A stretch of 64,000 nt of DNA from Monarcha castaneiventris obscurior (taxonomy: Eukaryota > Chordata > Aves > Passeriformes > Monarchidae), in contig JAMPIT010000230.1 in NCBI GenBank assembly GCA_026261815.1, positions 4,783,501-4,847,500 of the forward strand, read 5' to 3'. Below the pieces are notes generated by a model, which was given only the letters and a program-made list of their open reading frames with translations, was not told the origin of the DNA and searched no databases. The position numbers and the translations under genes were made by a program. Each line of letters begins with the position of its first letter. The first letter of the stretch is position 1. Below are positions 1 to 13,800 of this stretch, piece after piece.

Positions 1-2984
1 GGAACCAGGAGGAGGGAGGAAAAAAAAGACTCTTTTTCAGAAATGACTCCTGTGCCTTATTAATCTTCATTTTGTCTGCGTCTTGCGTGATCACCAGCAG
101 ATCCTCTTGTGTGACTTCGCAGTGACACCTGGTGGGAGAGGCCAGGATGTCATCGTCATTAAGACAATGAAACTGCAGAATTTTTTGCTGCAAGATCTAG
201 GAAAGGCTCCCAATTTCCCCTCACATACATTTCCCTGAAACTCTCTCTGAGCTTATGGGAACTACACATCCAAAGCCACTGGGTGATTCATGCTAATAGT
301 GCTTCTGTTCCTTTTGTACACTTTATAAAGAGAGGAAAGAGAACACAGTAATAAAGAAAAATCTTTTCCATAATTTAATCAGCATCTCACAAAAAATATC
401 AGAGGGTATATTTAGAACATGTGTGACTGGTCTTGGAAGTGCAGCGCCTGGCAGGAGCTGCCAAATCAAATATCAGTTATTTTGAGCAGTATCTTTTATG
501 CCTATAGCATTTCAAGCAAGTGAAGTAGACATATTTCTTATGTTTAGAAATATTAATTCTGTTTCTCTGGAAGTGGTCTTAGTACTGGGAAAACACTCAA
601 GTAAGTCTGCTGAAGAAGTGCCTTACCTAATCCATCTGTGTGCTCAGTTTTTCATTGTATAATATGAGAATGCTGAACTTCTGCTTGGAGACAGGAACTT
701 TGATGTTCAAATTATACCTGAATTTGAAAAGGAACATTCATAATTAGCCTGAAAGCAAGGATGTCCTGAAGTTCCCGTTTAGTGCCACCAGAGAAGGAGA
801 TGACATATCCTCATATTTCACAGGCAGGGCTAACCTTTCCCAGTAATTAGAAGCTCCAAAACCTGGTGGGGGAGAATGAGATGAAGAATTAGACTGACTC
901 ATCACTGCATTTTTTAAGATACTCCAGATAAATAAATCTCCTGCCATGCAAAAGCCATTTCTGCAGACAGTATAAGAAACCAGCCTTAATGGGACTACAA
1001 ATCACTCCATTTTGACAAGGTATGTGAAGAATCATTGGGACAGAGAACATAGATTTTACTTTGTTTTTAAGAACTTTCACATTTTCAGTCACAAAGGAAA
1101 TATTCCATGGACATGGGTAAATTTGCAGTTTTACACAGCTGCTGTGGGGTAAAGGGAATTTGGGAAACATTTTGGGACTGGGAAATGGCATGATATAGTG
1201 CCAGAAATGCAAGTCTAAAAACCATTAGTTTGCTCCCAAGTATGTGCTGATAGTTTTCAGGGTTTTTGGGGGAAGCTGCATGGAATTTGTTCCCTCATTT
1301 GTGTGCCTGCTCAGGTGAGGTAGCAAAAGCAGTGTGGTGCTTCAGTGGCATTGCCACCATGGTAAAACAGGAGGTTTTCCTCTGTTTTGCATTTCAGACA
1401 TCATGCAGGGTCGCCCATTCAGTGCACTCAGCTGCTGTGCAGCACTTGGGGCCATACAAGTCCCAGTTAGCCATTATTTAGCTGCCCCTTGAAGGTGACT
1501 GTATTGTTGTGCACTTTTCTGTGCACACTCATTTATACCAAACACGCATAAAATCTGCCCAGTTCAGTTGCAGTGAGACGATGAAGAGCAGCTCTTGACC
1601 TCAGCCACATGTTTGAAGTGGATATTTCCACCATACATAATTCTGTTGCAAGGAAGATGAACTAGATGCCACATTATTTTGCCTTATGCATGTTAAAGCA
1701 GAGGGACAGAGAGTCTTAAATTTCACCAGATGATGCCATGAAGGGTTCTGTAGAAGTTTCCTCACCTCCTTGCTTTGGCAGACATTCCCCTGTTCCAGGG
1801 AAGCTCCCATCCCCAGGAATAGGCTTCTGGATCCTCTCAGCTGGCAAAGGTCAGGGAAAATTGAACCATTTAAAATGCACGTTGTGAAAGCCTGCCTAGA
1901 AATCAGCAAGCTCCTGAAAACTTTAAAATGTGCTCTTACCTGGACTCACTTCAAAATCCAGCACCGCACCTTGGGAAACCCTGCCAGCTCTAGCTCAGTC
2001 CTTAACCTTCCCTTTCTGCAGAAGGTTGTTTGGAAGGAGGATGCCAGCCAAAACCAACACCTGTCATCCTCAAATTTTTGGATCAGCATCACTCAGGCTT
2101 CAGGATAGCTTTTGGAAAGAAAAGAGAATATTATTTACTGTGGTCTGTGATCTCTTTGGGGCAGTGGAAGGAAGCCAGTTGTTCATCCTGATGTCACAGC
2201 TCGGCCAGCAGCTGCTGGTACCTTAAGAGGTGTTCAGTGAGTGGAGTTGTTTTTGTTTGCCCTGAAGCCCTGGTAGGTATCACAAAATAGGGATTGTATC
2301 ACTAGAGTCAAATATTTCAAAAAAAAGGGTGTATTGTGAGTTGTATAACAGAGCTGTTACAGTTTTCTGCTTGCACACAAGTTCTATTTCTCTGCACCAA
2401 TTTTATTACAGTGGCCTTGGGTTAAATTGCCTATTGGAGAGCTGTGTCCTCATTTTCTGATTATGCTGGTATTTTTAATAACTAATTAGTATACTAGCAC
2501 TTTAGATATTGCAGAACAGATTTTGACCTATGCCATGCTAAGTTGAAGTCTGGAATAACTCCATGGAAGATAAGTGTGATGCCCTGGATCTGCACCAGGA
2601 TGCTCAATGAGAGGGTCTTGCTGTATAATTCGTGCTTTATGTCCACTATCAGGGTTTCAAAGGAAATATCTTAAAACACTCTTATTCCCAGAAAATAAAG
2701 AGTGGCATGTTAGAGACTATTTTTAAGTCCAATCAAATTTAAAAGACATGTTTTTCCTCCATAGAATAACTTCTGTGGTTTGATAGTATAAAACAGAGAA
2801 AATGCATTTAGATGATCAGGTTCATGGCATCTAAAAAAAAATGCATCATTTTTGTGTTGCTAGAACTGAGCTTGGGGGCTGTGACACATACAAGAGTCTT
2901 CCAGGCTGTAGAATGTTGTAAGAGATTAAAAGAATTTAATTAATTTGTACCAAAATGATGTACAGTATTATAGGGTGGAAATAT

Positions 2985-3165
2985 AGCTGTTAGGGCATGT
3001 TTCCCAGGGATACTGCAGGGATCCCTGTCCTGGGGGATTTTTAAGAGTGAATTAAACAGATTTTTGTCATGGGCTGTTGAGATAAACATCAATCCTATTT
3101 CAGTCAAGGAGGGGATTAGATTACTTCTTTGGACTTCTTCTAGAGCTAAAATTTTATGATCTTAC
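2985..3165 (+). mobile_element. Old, diverged CR1 LINE 3' fragment
   Basis: The sequence keeps the order of the CR1 3' end. It has a cccaggg...ggatccctgtcctgg-like block, a stretch resembling 'gacatgg...', then ggggattagatta, ggacttcttctagagct, and finally aaaattttatgatct, which corresponds to the CR1 tail 'aaattctatgatct'. It is heavily mutated, so this is an ancient insertion in sense orientation relative to DPP6. The assignment is from memory of the CR1 consensus; boundaries are approximate. Confidence 0.5.
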
Positions 3166-4111
3166 ATATAGTTTTGATGTCTTTTTCTGATATCTTTGCA
3201 GTTAGACATTTTGGCTCTGAGATTACAAAGAATGCCTGTTTTTATATACAACAGGGTAAATACACATAAACTGCTTGTACACGATGGGTGTAGGGAATGG
3301 AGCTCTCTATTATGATAAATTTATATGTGCCTCATTATTTCCCTGAGGAAAATTGGTCATTTTCTTCTTCTGAGGGTGTCCATGAACTTTTATTTGAAAC
3401 ACATGTTATAAAGAAAGAAAGAAAGCTTAATGTTTTTAAAGTGCTGCAATCAAGAAGTGATTACAGAAAGAACAAAGAAATTGAAAGATAGTCATAGAAA
3501 TTTTATGTTAGTGTGTAATTCCATCAATTTGACCTAAAAAGTAATTTCCTGTAGGTTTTTTTCTTGGTACAGCCTTGCTTGCGGAAATTAAGGGGCCAGT
3601 GCAAAAGCTACAGGCTGTTTCAATAGCTTTCCTATTTGTCTCACTACTCCCTAGCCTAAATAAAGAATATCTGCCTTAAGAAATAAAAAACCAAAAATGA
3701 ATGTACTCTGTCCAAATTAGAACAAGGAAAAGCTACATGAAAGGGATGAAAATTCTGCTGAGATATGTGATTCTCACCAGAGAGCTGGCCTGTCCGTTGG
3801 TGTATAATAGCAGGGAAATCAAAAGAATATCCAAAGTGATGACACAAGTCGGATTATAATTTGTGTACATCAGCTCCCCTAATTTAAAAGGAGAAAAAAA
3901 TTAAAAAGGACAAAGAACCAAATTGAAGTGCAGTTTAAAATACACAACTCCAAATCCTAATGCCATCTGGAAGCAATCAGAGGTCAGGGTGGGTCTGTGA
4001 CTGGAAGAGCAGAGGAGTAATGACATGAAATGCAAAGGGTGAATCACTATTAAGGGCTGGCTGGGGACCTGGGAGGCCCCCACAAAGTTCGAGCTCATGG
4101 TTTCCTCCAGC

Positions 4112-4170
4112 AGAGGTTAAATCTTTGCATGTGAAATAAGCAAGAGGTTAAATCTTTGTATGTGAAAAAC
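4112..4170. repeat. Two-copy tandem duplication, 31-bp period
   Basis: The 16-base run agaggttaaatctttg followed by [c/t]atgtgaaa occurs at 4112 and again at 4143, head to tail, with two or three differences. It is a simple local duplication inside the intron with no evident function. Confidence 0.85.
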
Positions 4171-7100
4171 AACCTTCCATGTTCCTGTGTGTGCTGCCGG
4201 TGCTCGGCGCTGTGTGAGGGACGATGAGCAGCGTGCTCACATCCTGGGACTGGCAAAACAAGACTGGTTTTGCCAGCAGTGTCTCAAGCTACCAGCTCTC
4301 CACTGGGCCTCAGACCTTTAAGACACGAGGGATGTGGGTGATACAGTGCAGGGTATTTTTTCAAACTGTGCCAAAGAAGCCCAGTGGTGACTGCTGTGCT
4401 GATACCAACCAGGACGTGGAGTTGACTCTGGCTGTGTCAGGACAACAGAGCTAGCACAGATCTTTAAAGCTATCAATGACATGCCAGCAGTTCCTGAAAG
4501 ATAAAGCATCCAGGGATTATATCACCCTCAACATTCAATTAGTTTACATTGCTATAAGTAACTACCATATGGTGCAGCTTCTGCACCAGCTGCTTTCCAG
4601 TCTTCAACGAGTACAGGTCTAAGGGGAAACTATGCCATGGGGTTAACAGTAATTAGAAAAGTGGGGGGAAATAGCAGGTTTTGAAGATGATCTTAAAGCT
4701 TTTGGATGGGTTAAGCAGTAAAATATAAGTGGCCAGGGATGCATTGGCTGCTGTGTGCCAGTCTGGGAATGCCAGGGGCCTGCAAACAGCACACACATGT
4801 GCACAGCAGCCAGTGTGGGACAGCAGGGACCAAATCCAGAAGGATGTCAGAAACCTTCAGTCCTGTCCTGGGATGCAGAGACCAAGCAGTAACATGTAGA
4901 AGATGTTTTCTTTCAAATCCGTGGCAAACAGCAGGCGCTGCTCAGACCTGCACTGTGCTCTGCCTTCCCTCAGCCCTTGCCCACATCCACTGGGATTCCT
5001 CAGAGTCTGGAGGTGGAGGGAGATGTATTGAGCCAGGTTTCATGGCCCATCAAGGCAGAGCCAGATGGGGGTTAAGATCAGGAATAAACCCATGTTGTGA
5101 TGTCTGCTCAGCTCTGCAGCCTCCAGCAAGAACAGCATCAACCACTTCTGTGTTGCCCAGCCTCTTTGCCTGCTTTCCTCTCTTTCCATTACACATTGAG
5201 TTTCCTACTTTGAGAACTTTCTCCACAGCTGAGCCTTGTAGAGCTGGATTTGCTGCCACTCTTCCCAGTTCTCCTCTTCCAAAGGGATCGTGGTCGTTTC
5301 CTGGTTCACCTGTGTCATTCTGGTGCTGAATGATCCCTCGTTCAGCCAGTTTGTGCCACTGTTTGCGTATCAGGAAAGCAAGATTAGAATACCTCGTTTA
5401 TTTTAGTTTTTATTTTTTTATTCTATTTTTAATGACTGAAAATTTGCTGTGCTGTATTCTCCAACCATAAGAGGTTTTAGGACCATGAAAGTTCTCACAA
5501 GTCACTTTGCACTGGAAAAATTCATTCTATTGCTTTGACTCACATCAAACAGCACAGGGACACAAAATGTTGCTAAGAGCTAAATACTGTGTTTTATTTA
5601 TAGTTATTTAAAATACTTCTCAACAAATTCCTTAACTGTGGATTTTGAAGGGATGTTTTTTCACTTTTAATTTTTTTTCAGGTTTTAATGAGAGTGGATA
5701 TATCATATAGCACAAAAGCAAACTATCAAGTGCTCTGTGTTTTTACTCATAAAATTTCCTGCCATGTAGCAAGGTGTCCTAGATGGTTTTCCATCTGTAG
5801 TGGACATATAGATATAAGCTACACCAAGAAATATTTACTCTTCATTTCACCTGGTACTGATTATACAGCAGAGGACAAACACTGCAAATACTATTTTGGG
5901 TAGATTATTTGAATTTCAAACTCTTAGGTGAGAAATATTTCCAATAGTTCAGACAAATTTGCCAGAAATGTAGATGTAAAATGCACATTTACAATCTCAT
6001 TCAGTATGCACAATGCCCTGATTTATATATTAGATCCAGATCAGAATTATACAGTTAAGCAGAAGCTGATACCTCTAACAAATGTACATATTCTTTAAAG
6101 TTCTCTGAGTTTTGCTTCAAGGTTTTTTGACTGTTTTCACTGACTTAAATGGTGTTGTATTCTTGGCTATCATTGATTAAACCTTAAATCTGTGGTGCCT
6201 GGCCTGGGAACCAGAGAATAAAGCCTTTCTTCTGAGGCCTGGAATAGTTATGTTCCAGTCTGAGAAGAATCCACACTTTTTCAAAAGTGAAAAGAAAATG
6301 TTTACATTGTAGTTTCAATGTAGACTTTTGATGCATACTGATTTTAAAAGGTATTAACTAATAGATCTTGTTTTTTCATTTTATCAATATCACAGTCCTT
6401 TAAAATGAAGATTACAATTCTACCCCTTAGTGTGATTTTAAAAGCATGAGCTCTCACAGATCAGCTTTTCTTCTGCATGTGTAATTCCTTTCCAGGCTGA
6501 ATCTTTTACTGTTTTCTGTTGTTATTGTTTTGTACATATTCTTATTTTTTTATTATTATTATACTTCATGCATTCCTTTTAAGCTTGTTTTAAATCATTT
6601 GAGACTTTTCTCTTTCCCAATTCTGATGAGGCAACAAGAACAGCATAGGCTAAAGAGGAGAAGTACTGTCTTGGAAGGAAGAGGTTAATACTGAAGGGCA
6701 CATGAATGCTTGCTGGAAAAAGGGAACAGTTCCAGAGTGGTCCTCAAAACTTCATTAGAGATCAGAGAAACATGCAATATTGCATTAACTGGAAGAAAAA
6801 CTCTTACATTACAGGATTTAATGTCCTTAGAAATGTTGCAGAGTTTATTTGAAAAATAAACCCAACAAGCCTCTATTAAATTTATTGAGGAAATGGAAAG
6901 CAGAAACTCAGAAGACTGTAATTGCCACCTACAAATATGATAATTAGAGTGAATAAGAAGTAATGAAGGAGGAAATCAGAGACAACTCACCTCCTGAGCA
7001 GGAAGGTGGAGGTTACATTGCCACCATGTGGTAAAACTTTGGAGAGCTGGAGCAGCTCCTCTCTTCATCAGGATTCGAGAGGAGAGCTGCAAACAGCCAG

Positions 7101-10100
7101 AAATCTGCATGATTTGCTGGAAAAAATATAGTATGCAAATGGAATCCTGATTGGAAAGAAGCAATGTGAGATGAAATCCTATTTTTCTTTTGATTAGCGT
7201 GTGCCGCCAGTTCTTCGTTGGTGTGTTTGTGGGGGTTTTGACTTGAATTTTAATTCAAAATGCTGTTACATAAAATATTCAGTGGAAAAGTGAGCAGAGT
7301 GCAGAAAAGAATAGGAAGAAAAGTTCTCTTTTTAAAATGATGTCATTTATAAGCTTTTTTGAGTACAAAAATCCATCATCCTGTTGTATGTCTTCTTGAA
7401 ATGATCTCCAAAGTTTCTGCATTAATTTTGATTTTTTCAAATTCTTCTGATAATCCTGGGATACTTCCCAGTTCTATAACATTTAGAAACGTGAGCCTTA
7501 GTGTTTCACGAAGTACTTTTTAGAACACACTATATGGAAATGTAATTTTTTTTTTTTATGGAAATGCTTCAAGTTCTGCCTACAGCATGATTTGGGATTC
7601 ACAAAACTGTGTCGACTTGCTCTCCCCCCCGCCTCCCCCCAACTTCAGCTGGTAATTCCTCATGGCGTGGCAACTGGTTGCTGCAGAAATTATTAGGATT
7701 CAAGAGCATGATTTCACAGTCTGAGTCGGATGAGCTTTTCACAATCCCTTTTTTGATCAGATTAGTGCTGACCCCCGAGCTGACCATCAGCCAAGGCGAG
7801 CCGGGCGAGCCAAGGCAGGGGTTGCTGGTGGCCTCCCTGGCTTTCCCTTCAGACAGCTCTGTCCTGCTCCACTGCAAGATCTGTTTCTTGTCTTCTCTGC
7901 AGCATGAGCCTTTCCCTGATCTGTGCACCACATCCCTTGCACAGTCCTGTTTGGGTTTATAAAGGGCTTGAATCCGTGCTAAATACAGTGGCTGCCTCTC
8001 TAAGAGCAGCTGCCCTCCTCAGCACCCCCACACTTGTAGCTAAAATGCAAGAAAAAGATTAAATGACCATCACAGATGACGCTCAGATGTATCTCTTGGT
8101 ACAAGTCCAATTATGACCTCCACTGAGGCAATTACTCTGTCTTGATCTTAATGTCTTTTGCAAGCCTCAATTAATAAAACTTCACATAATGTCCTGGTAG
8201 GACAGAAATTATTACCATCTTTTTAGAAACAGGCAAACTGAGGCACAATTATTGACCTGGTTTTAGATGAGATGAGAGAAATTAGGACACCAAACTGAGG
8301 TCAGAGTTTCACCTTAGTCCCTAGAAACCAAATAAAGTGCAGAGCACAGCATGAAAACCTAGATCTGGCTGTTTTTGGCACGTCCCTCGGCTCACCTCCA
8401 GCACAGACCCCTGGCAGGTGCCCTTCAGTTTTGGTCACAGGACATAAGGGATGCACAGCTGGAGAGATGTGTCTGTGAGAGTCACTCTGCGGGAAGGTTG
8501 GACCGGTCCCTAGTGATTTCCACAGGAATAAGAACCTTTCCAACCCACAGGGCACCCTGTGAACAGAAGGCAAATGTCTGTTGTTAAAGCTCTGTCAGAC
8601 TGTTCTGCATCCTGAAGGGACTGATGGGCTCTTACCTGCCTTTCAAATCCCAGAATAAAAGGAGCAAATCGCTTCAGCCCTTCCCTTTTTACCCAAATGA
8701 CTCACAAGCGTTTGCCTCCTACATTAGTTTTGCTTTTGCTCAAAGTTGAGTCATTGTCTTGTATTTGATTTAACAACAATAGCAGCAGAAAAAAAATAGC
8801 CATCAGTAGCTACTGCCTAAGACTAGATCAAAAGCAATTCCTTAAAGGAGGCTTTCACGATAGCTAGATTAAAGATTTGAGAAACTGGTAAGAAATTGAG
8901 CTGAAGAAAAACAGCTCCTGAAAGCAAAGCATTATGTTTTCATGCTATTGTGTTTTTAAAATTGAAGGCAACAGTCTGAAAACAGGCATCTAAATAAATC
9001 TTACTTGAAGAGAATTATCTGGAGATCATTGTATTTATTGCATTTGTTTTGATTTTCCAGCCTCTGCCTCAGACTGTAGGCATGGACATAAAAGATTCAA
9101 TACCTCATTTTGAAAATTAAACTTCACTTGATTATTGAACTGACCCATCCTAACCCTTAAATTGTCATGTGTTACTCTGGAGTATCACCAGCAGGCTAGA
9201 AATGGTGAGAATAGGGCAGAAGGCAAGAGCTGTGACCCCGGCAGCTGATGGATTTCAGATGCGATAGCTGAGGCTGTGCTGCCCCTCGGAGGCACAGCAC
9301 AAAGTTGCATAAGCACATGAGGAGAGAAAGGATTAATTGAGGTGCTTTTAAATGATCTTGTTTTTTAGCTCTGCCTCCTGTCTACCCTTCTCCCCCAGCA
9401 CCCCGTGAATTGCCCAAAGGGCTGTATGTCTGAAGGCTCTTCATAAGGGTCTAAAAGCCCTGTGATGTAGCACTCCTTGCCCAGATGATACACTGGATAA
9501 ATAATTTTCCAGCTAAATGTTGGCATTTTAGAATCCTTTCGTGCTTTTCATCCCTTTTCCCTAATATTTGACATCTGCTGCTACTGTGCATATCTCAGCA
9601 ACTATGGAGGATGAACGATGGTGGGATGGGAGGGTCAGGAGGAGGTTCAGGGAGTTGATGTGATTTTTGTCTGGCTCTGTGGAGCAGGGAGTAGATCTGG
9701 GGATTTCCCTGTAAATTTCCCCATTTCAGCAGTGTCAGTGGAGCTGCAAATCTGGCTTGTGAGCACTGCTGATAAACACTAGACCTGGAGCCATGGTGGG
9801 AGTTGTCATCCTGCTTGCATGGCTCCAAGTGTCAACACACTGAGACGAAGAAGCAGCTGCCCACTCAGGAATTTGGAGTCCTTTTTAAAACTCTCTCTGG
9901 GGAATGAGCCAGCTAAAATATTATGTTGTTTGAGAAACAATACAAGGCTGCTTATGGGACACTTCTTGTTTAAGAGTTTGCCTATGAATTCTGGGCATCT
10001 GCTTTTGACCTTGCAAGTGAGAGTAATTTGAACTGGATGCTGACCTGGCAAGTAGTGAATCTGGAAAGCTGGGCTTGCATGAGGAATGTTTCAGTGCTTT

Positions 10101-12220
10101 TGTGAGATTTAAAATTATTCAAGACAGGATTATAAAGCCCAAAAAGGAGAAATGGTAACTTTAATGGAGTTGTTCTGGCTGTGTTAGCAGAGAGCCTGTG
10201 GCTCAAGGTGGGAGGTGGGAGTGGCACGAGAGAAACCCAGTCCCAACAACAACTGAGCTGCCATTTGGAAGGGTTGCAGTGCAGGATCTCCCAATTACTG
10301 AGGTCATAGTTTATCTTCAGTGAGCAGATCTCACAGCACAGCACTGCAGAATGGCACTGCAGCTGAAGGAAGGTGCAGGAAGAGTGGAGAAGCCAAGAAG
10401 TGTGTTTTCCTTCATCCCACAGAGACTTCACAATCCAGCCCTGGCAGAGCTGCTTTCACTGGGAGAGGAAGAAGGCAGCAACATGATGAATCTAGCCACG
10501 TTCCTTGAAGCCCAGACTTGTCCCTGAATGAGCAAACTGGGGTTAAAACAGCCAACCTTCTGTTCCCTCCCAGAACTGATGTTCACCTGCATGAATTATT
10601 TGCTTGGACTTTGTGGAAATTTCAAAAGCAAGTCCACTGAATGCAGTAAACTCCAGATCACAAAGAATTTGGCTTTGGTTCCAACAAAATAATTTTCCTG
10701 AGACATCCAGAGATGGTTCCTGACTTGCCCTGTCCCATGTTTGACCTGATCTTTTCCTGTAGGACAAAATACACATTTGAAAGCACAGATGAATTATGGT
10801 TTAGAGGGGAAACAGCCCTTTGCCTTCTACACAACAGCTAAATTGTGCCTGAAAATGGAGAGTGACTTCTCCAGTCTGACTTTACCTCTTTTCAAGCTTT
10901 TAGTTTAGCTTAGTGGAAAGAGTGTGTACTTTTCTGACCGCTTGAAAAAGGAAAGGAAGCATAAAAACATTGCTTGTCTGCACAGTTTTCCTGAGTAAAT
11001 GTCTATTTTTAGTTTCAAGTAGAAAACAATGAACCGTGAGTGCATTCACAGAAATTAAAGAAGTGGATTTGGTTCTTTCAAACACATCAGTCCTTAGTGG
11101 ACAAACCTGACAGTTACATTTCTTTATATCACATTATAAAATAACAGGAATCTTAGTAAGTGCATATTACTATTTATACCAGTTATGAATTTGGACTTAA
11201 AACCACTGAGTACAAGAGGCACAGAAAGGCAATTTACAGGCAATTAGTCAGCCAGGTGGTTGTGTTTATAGCAGTATATCATGGTCCCATTTTCAGTTTG
11301 GGAACATAAATCTGCAAAACAGAAACCAGATACCCTGTTAGCATTCCTTAAAGAAATGTTCTTCACACTAAATAAAACAAAAAACCACCCAAAAAAACTT
11401 AATAAAAATCTGTGTAGTAATGATGTAACCATGCTTTGAGTATTTTCATAACCTGGTGGAATCCTGCTAAGGCTGATGAAGATGAAACCTTCCACCCAAC
11501 ATGTCAACAACATAATTGGGATTTATAGCTGCAGGCTGGAGCACAAAATCTTCAGGGGCTGGGAGGAATGACAGAGAAATACCACTTGGAAGCAGCCTGA
11601 AGAGCAAGTCACAGCCTCCCTCCCTGACGAACCCTCCCACACAGGAGTATTTGTGCCTGAAGGAGCAGGGCTGAGCACCCACCTTACACTGCTGCAAGTG
11701 TTCAGCCAGTCCAGAGCTGTTGGGTTTTCCAGGAGGAAAGTTACCAAGAAAAGATGAAAGGCAGCCAAGGAAGTCTTAGAAAGAAAGGACAATATATGTA
11801 CTAAAATTGGCACCTCTGAGTGTAACCCACATCCAAATACTCCAGGAATAACCTGATTTAAAAAGCTGGGTTTTTAGTGATAGGTGATAAATGGCAAAGA
11901 GTACAACTCACCATTGCTGGTCCTACTCAGCAAGGACAATGGTATATTCTTTGCAATTTCATAATGTTTGCCATCTGAACATTCTGAGGCATTTCAAAAC
12001 CTTTCTTTCATGGTCTGGTGGTGGGAAAGTTCTTGCCAGCTTGCTGTGTCCTGTGGCCCAGCTGTGCCTAGGGCTCAGCAAACACCCCACAAAACCAGAG
12101 CCATGGAATAGAGAAATATTGGTCGGCCATGGCCTCAAAACATCAGTGGTGCTAATGTCATATATGTCGTGGTAAAAATATAGTGGTGGAAAAGGAGCTG
12201 CTATAATCAGTGGTTTTATT

Positions 12221-12727
12221 TTGTTTTATTTTTTGATTTGTTTGGTTTGGGTTTTTTTGTTTTGTTTTTTAATATGGGAATTGTCCTCAGTACTAAATAG
12301 GAAGTTTTTTGAGGTCAAAGCACGCTATGATGACCTTGGAAATTCAGATTATGCCACGTTAGGTATTGTGATCTGTTGGGTAGATAAAAATGGAGCCATC
12401 TCCATCCTGCCAATAAGTTCAAGAGATAAAGAGGGGAAAGGAGGGTATTTCTTTCCAAAGCCACCCTTAATCAGCAAAAAACAGCAGACAAAATTATCTT
12501 TGGTAGATGGGGATTTGGGCAGTATGGGTTACATTTATTATCTGGCAGGTTATAAGCTGTATTTTAATTTCCGGTATTTGCCTGCTACATCCGAAGGAAC
12601 AATACGAGCTGGATCCACTGATGCCATTTATAAGTCTGTGCATGTCATTTATATGGTAATGGGGGAGTTCCCCCTCATCCCCAGTGATTTCTGCAAAATT
12701 CTGCATGCTGGTTCTCAGCTTATTTAG
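12221..12727 (+). other. Long unexplained open frame in intron (168 codons), probably not a gene
   Basis: A stop-free frame of 168 codons begins in a T-rich tract (12215-12275) and ends at 12727. Its first 25 or so residues are hydrophobic only because of the poly-T tract. The rest matches no family I know, and there is no CR1 or retroviral reverse-transcriptase motif. It sits deep in the DPP6 intron, in the same orientation, with no recognisable promoter or splice framework. The unique sequence continues into an enhancer-like stretch at 12720-12860. I regard it as chance or as the by-product of a conserved noncoding element rather than a coding gene. Confidence 0.3.
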
Positions 12728-12860
12728 CTTTCTCCAGCGTAAATTAAAATGCACATTCATGATCTTTGAACAAAGCGGGCAGGGATAATTGGTAATTTGA
12801 GCCTGTTCTGTACAATGCAATTCAAAGTAATACTTACAATTTGCAGTTAATTAATCAGGG
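12720..12860. promoter_or_regulatory. Candidate conserved noncoding element with palindromic TCF-like site
   Basis: This unique, non-repetitive sequence contains the perfect 12-bp palindrome CTTTGAACAAAG at 12764-12775, made of two inverted TCF/LEF-like CTTTG/CAAAG half-sites. Homeodomain-type motifs follow (GATAATTGGTAATTTG near 12784 and GCAGTTAATTAATCAGG near 12844). Such clusters are typical of vertebrate developmental enhancers, but conservation cannot be seen from one genome. Confidence 0.25.
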
Positions 12861-13424
12861 CTTTTTTCCCCTTAAAACTCTTAATTGCCTTTCTATGATA
12901 TTGATTTTTAATAAGTTTTATTCCTACCAGTTTTAGAGACAATTATACAGGCAATTTCTTCTCACTTTTACTGCATGGCTCTGTGTGTGTTTATATGTAT
13001 TTCTGTATATTTTGGGATATTTTTTCAGAAATTTTTATATGCTGGCTTATGGATAGAGTTTTTGTCAGCTGAAATTAAAAAGTTGAAAATACTGGAATCA
13101 ATGTACAGCCAAGAGAAACAAAGTACAACAGGGAATAGGACACTCAAATCAATACAATGGCATTTTAAAAGAATTTTAAATATCTGGAATTCCACTGCCA
13201 CTATGAACAGTCAACCTCATCTGGTATTTAATTCACTATCCAATTAAAACTCTCTTTAGAAGACTCTGATTGTTGTAGCTTTAAAGTAAAACCAGCAATC
13301 ATTAGAGACACAAACTTTGGAGTCTCTAAGGAAATCAAGATGGTCATAAATTCCAAAATAATAATAATAGCAAATATAGATGTACGTGGGGTGCCTGTGA
13401 TGGCAAATATGCCTCGGGCACTGA

Positions 13425-13800
13425 GTGCCCCATGCCTGACCAAGCCCAGCCCCATCCAGCCTGACCTTGAATGACCAGGGATGGGGCATCCACCACCTCT
13501 CTGGGCAACCTGTGCCAGTGTTCCACCCCCCTCATTGTAAAAAACTTCTTTCATATATCTAATCTACCCTCCTTCAGTTTAAAACCACCGCCCCTTGTCC
13601 TGTCACAACTGGCTCTCTGAAAAGTTTGTCCCCATAATTCTTCTAGGCTTCCTCCAAGTACTGCAAGGCTGCAAAAATTCTGCCTGGAGCCTTCTCTTCT
13701 CCAGGCTGAGCAACCCCAGCTCTCAGCCTCCACAGCAGAGGTGCTCCAGCCCTCTGATCCTCTTCCTGACCTCTTCTGGACCTGCTGGAATTTCCCCACT
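13425..13800 (-). mobile_element. CR1 LINE 3' fragment (antisense to DPP6)
   Basis: Read on the + strand this is the reverse complement of the CR1 ORF2 end. It runs ccccatccagcctgacc, gatggggcatccacc, ctctgggcaacctgtgccagtg, aatctaccctccttcagttt, ccttgtcctgtcac, and then gagccttctcttctccaggctgagcaaccccagc. The minus-strand translation retains HWHRLPREVVDAPSL, the conserved C-terminal peptide of the CR1 reverse-transcriptase ORF, interrupted by frameshifts. The copy is truncated at its 5' end and dead. The CR1 3' end is at the left and lacks a clear ATTCTATG tail. Confidence 0.87.

Noticed and set aside
4739..5329. 196-codon open frame on the + strand
   Set aside because: Its residue composition is Cys/Ser/Pro-rich and arbitrary, with no domain, no homology I recognise and no splice or promoter context. 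It looks like a chance frame in a locally GC-richer intron patch.
9982..10431. 149-codon open frame on the minus strand
   Set aside because: No recognisable protein family and overlapping frames on the other strand; treated as chance.
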